In this document: positions 56,802 to 58,906 of the stretch, in pieces
How positions within the stretch are numbered: position 1 is the stretch's first letter
How the letters are laid out: every line of letters begins with the position of its first letter
Origin: Sphingobacteriales bacterium
GTDB lineage: Bacteria > Bacteroidota > Bacteroidia > Chitinophagales > Chitinophagaceae
Reading direction: 5' to 3'
Length of the DNA: 58,906 nt
NCBI GenBank assembly: GCA_027484425.1
Contig: JAIXSZ010000054.1
Span: 1 to 58,906, forward strand
Notes under the pieces: generated by a model
Databases searched by the model: none
What the model was told of the DNA's origin: nothing
Seen by the model: the letters and a program-made list of their open reading frames with translations, nothing else
Program-made: the position numbers and the translations under genes

Positions 56802-58906
56802 ATGAATATTCGAGGTTTACTAAAAATAGTACCTGTACTTGTAGTGCAGCTACTAGCATCAGTTAAGTCTGATGCGCAGCTTACAGGCTGTAACGCCTTT
56901 CTGAAAGGCAACTATATAGAGGTGGGTATAAACTCTTTGGGTTCTTATGGCTCTAGTGTTGCTGCCCCATCTGGTTATCACCCAAGAGGTGGTTCTGGTG
57001 TTTTCAATACCTGTACTAGTTCTTCTGGTCCGGGCAGCACTAACTTAGGTTTTGTTGCCGATCCTGCTAGAGATGGTTGGTCTGTGGGCTCTCCTAATTA
57101 CATTGGTGATTACTTTTTGCCGGGTTCTCCTTACGAAGGCTGGATTATCGAAGTAGATGGTAACAAGGTTACTCAGAATAACGGCAACAGTCCTTCATTA
57201 GGTGGAATTACCTATGTAGAAAATGATGCATCTACAAGATATGCAGTTTGGGAAGGAACTCACTCTTCTGGTTTATCTATCAAACAAATTACTTCTTTCG
57301 ATACAGCAAATTTATTCTTCGTTTGTAAAGTAATATTAAAAAATACGACTTCTTCAGCCTTAAATAATGTTTATTACCTGAGAGGTGTGGATCCTGATCA
57401 GGAGGTGCCAGTTGCTGGTGGTATTGGCTTTACTACTATCAACTCGATTGCTTACCAAAGACCAAATGAGTATGACGCAACATTGGTTACTGCAACGGGT
57501 ACTACTTACGGTTCTTATCTTGGACTGGGTTCATTAGATACTAATGCAAGGGGGTATATATTGCCATCATGGCCTCCATCTCCTTCTTTAAGTTCTATTT
57601 ATGCGGGTGCATCTGGTTTCACTTATTCAGGTAGTTCTACTGGTGACTATGCTATAGGTATTGTTTTTAAAAGAACAAGCATTGCTGCCGGAGACAGTAC
57701 AATTATCAATTTTACTTACGTACTGAACGGTGCTGATTTTTTACCTGCACTCTTATCTACATCATCTGGTTGGTCTGTAACTGGCGATACTGCTTTTGTG
57801 CATGAGTTAGAATCTGGCGATACTGCTTCAATTTGTCAGTTTGCCACAACAACTGTAAGCGTTAGTAATCCAGACGTATCGTCTTGGTCTTGGACTGCTC
57901 TTACTGGCGAAACATTGTCATCTTCTACTGGTACTTCTGTAACGCTTACCACTGATACCTCTCTTGTTAGGTTGAGAGCAATTGGCACTGGTGTAGGTAT
58001 TATACCTGATACAGTTTACATTTACCTTGATCCAGCTAGTGTGATTCCTTCAACTCCTACTGCTACCGCTGGTGCTGCTTGTGTTGGTGACCCATTGAAT
58101 TTCACAGCTTCCTCTACACCATCTTCGGTGACTTATGAGTGGAGAGGCCCTGCTTCATTTATGTCAACACTTCAAAATCCAACCATTGCTAGTGCAGCAT
58201 TAGTTAATGCTGGAGTATATTCAGTTACGGCTTTTAATGTTGGTTGTGAGTCGCCAACTGCTGTTGTAACAGCCACAGTTTCTGCTTCTGTAACTCCAGA
58301 TGCTGGTGAAATTACCGGTGATTTTAATATTTGTATCGGATCTACTAATGTTTTCTCTAGTACTGCATCTGGTGGCGTTTGGACTATTAGTAATTCAAAT
58401 GGTAGCATTTCTCCTTTAGCAGGTGCTGTATTAGGTGTTTCGGCAGGTACTGCCACTATTTCTTATACAGTAACTACTGGTTGTGGTAGTGATGTTTCTA
58501 CTGCCACCGTGACAATCAATCCATTGCCTGTTGCTGGTACCATATCAGGTGCAGCTACTGTATGTACAGGTTCTACCTTAGCGCTTACTGCTAGTATTAC
58601 TGGCGGTTCTTGGAGCAGCAGCAGCGATGCCGCTACTGTTAGTAGCACAGGTGTTGTAACTGGCGTTTCTGCAGGTTCTGTTACTATTAGTTATTCAGTT
58701 ACTTCAGTTTGTGGTACTGTGGTTACTACAAAAGATGTTACTGTATTGTCAATATTAGATCCAGGTACAATAACAGGTACAGCGTCCTTGTGCGCAGGAA
58801 GTACTACTACTTTGTCTAATAGTACTACTGGTGGTACATGGAGCAGCGGTTATCCTGCTGTAGCTACTATAGATGCTTCTGGTGTTGTTACAGCTGTAAG
58901 CGCAGG
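56802..58906 (+). CDS. giant secreted Ig-like-repeat protein, 5' part only
   Basis: An open frame from ATG 56802 to the window end (over 700 codons) without a stop. A signal peptide (LKIVPVLVVQLLASVKSDAQ) is followed by a unique domain of about 330 residues with aromatic, Gly-rich segments (YIEVGINSLGSYGSS, GFVADPARDGW, YEGWIIEVDG). After it come Ig-like domains and, from about residue 500, repeats of about 75 residues: AGEITGDFNICIGSTNVFSS, AGTISGAATVCTGSTLALTA, PGTITGTASLCAGSTTTLSN, each continuing GGxWSS...G.v.GvsaG..tIsY.V...CG. These match the Ig-like units of the NHL protein at 12423. A type IX secretion tail is expected at the unseen 3' end. Probably a surface adhesin. Confidence 0.85.
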   Translation, partial: MNIRGLLKIVPVLVVQLLASVKSDAQLTGCNAFLKGNYIEVGINSLGSYGSSVAAPSGYHPRGGSGVFNTCTSSSGPGSTNLGFVADPARDGWSVGSPNYIGDYFLPGSPYEGWIIEVDGNKVTQNNGNSPSLGGITYVENDASTRYAVWEGTHSSGLSIKQITSFDTANLFFVCKVILKNTTSSALNNVYYLRGVDPDQEVPVAGGIGFTTINSIAYQRPNEYDATLVTATGTTYGSYLGLGSLDTNARGYILPSWPPSPSLSSIYAGASGFTYSGSSTGDYAIGIVFKRTSIAAGDSTIINFTYVLNGADFLPALLSTSSGWSVTGDTAFVHELESGDTASICQFATTTVSVSNPDVSSWSWTALTGETLSSSTGTSVTLTTDTSLVRLRAIGTGVGIIPDTVYIYLDPASVIPSTPTATAGAACVGDPLNFTASSTPSSVTYEWRGPASFMSTLQNPTIASAALVNAGVYSVTAFNVGCESPTAVVTATVSASVTPDAGEITGDFNICIGSTNVFSSTASGGVWTISNSNGSISPLAGAVLGVSAGTATISYTVTTGCGSDVSTATVTINPLPVAGTISGAATVCTGSTLALTASITGGSWSSSSDAATVSSTGVVTGVSAGSVTISYSVTSVCGTVVTTKDVTVLSILDPGTITGTASLCAGSTTTLSNSTTGGTWSSGYPAVATIDASGVVTAVSA

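Overview
The window is chromosomal DNA of a member of the Bacteroidota, most likely family Chitinophagaceae or a close relative. The reasons are: Bacteroidota-type promoters (TTG/TTTG, 17-21 nt, TAnnTTTG) in front of several genes; many TTG and GTG starts without clear Shine-Dalgarno sequences; type IX secretion (T9SS) C-terminal tails; a GldM-domain protein; and families typical of the phylum (DUF6029, DUF5916, DUF4286, WG-repeat proteins, sigma factor plus beta-barrel pairs). No tRNA, CRISPR array, complete insertion sequence or prophage was recognised.

Layout. 1-160 is the 3' end of an rRNA operon: 5S rRNA plus terminator. 160-1,630 is a small gene-poor island with an ISL3-type transposase remnant and one secreted protein, closed by an imperfect second copy of the 5S tail/terminator. 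2,076-5,790 holds an outer-membrane protein, recF and, divergently, the pyruvate dehydrogenase E1 alpha gene with a membrane TPR protein. 6,072-9,669 holds small membrane and secreted proteins, including two tandem overlapping DUF3592-like reading frames and a DUF695/RraB protein. 9,974-14,948 holds an ECF-like sigma factor, a probable dual-membrane anti-sigma/beta-barrel protein, and an NHL-repeat T9SS cargo protein.

14,945-28,017 is an accessory block of exported proteins: three WG-repeat proteins (two are paralogues), a metzincin-type lipoprotein protease, a secreted companion, and a GldM-like lipoprotein directly downstream of the third WG protein. 28,058-34,664 returns to scattered housekeeping genes (orphan antitoxin-like gene, CocE/NonD hydrolase, leucine dehydrogenase, HU, DUF4286, HI0933-type flavoprotein, DUF2461). 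34,818-37,504 carries atpD, atpC and pcm. 37,607-43,755 has two small lipoproteins, then a TlpA-like thioredoxin divergent from a DUF6029 porin-like protein and a DUF5916 protein. 43,777-52,449 has dnaX, an isoaspartyl peptidase/asparaginase, a stand-alone HsdR-N domain protein, a C-terminal processing protease, rsgA and hppA.

52,450-58,906 is the second accessory part. It contains a propeller-like lipoprotein, a helix-turn-helix (terminase-small-subunit-like) protein whose C-terminal half carries three copies of a repeat element, and a degenerate collinear copy of about 190 bp of that repeat block in the non-coding gap beside hppA. It ends with a secreted protein followed by the 5' part of a giant Ig-like-repeat protein that runs off the window.

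The items most worth following are the repeat element shared by the HTH gene and the nearby intergenic DNA, the WG-repeat/GldM-like lipoprotein pair, the single-chain anti-sigma/beta-barrel protein, and the duplicated 5S tail bounding a mobile-looking island.
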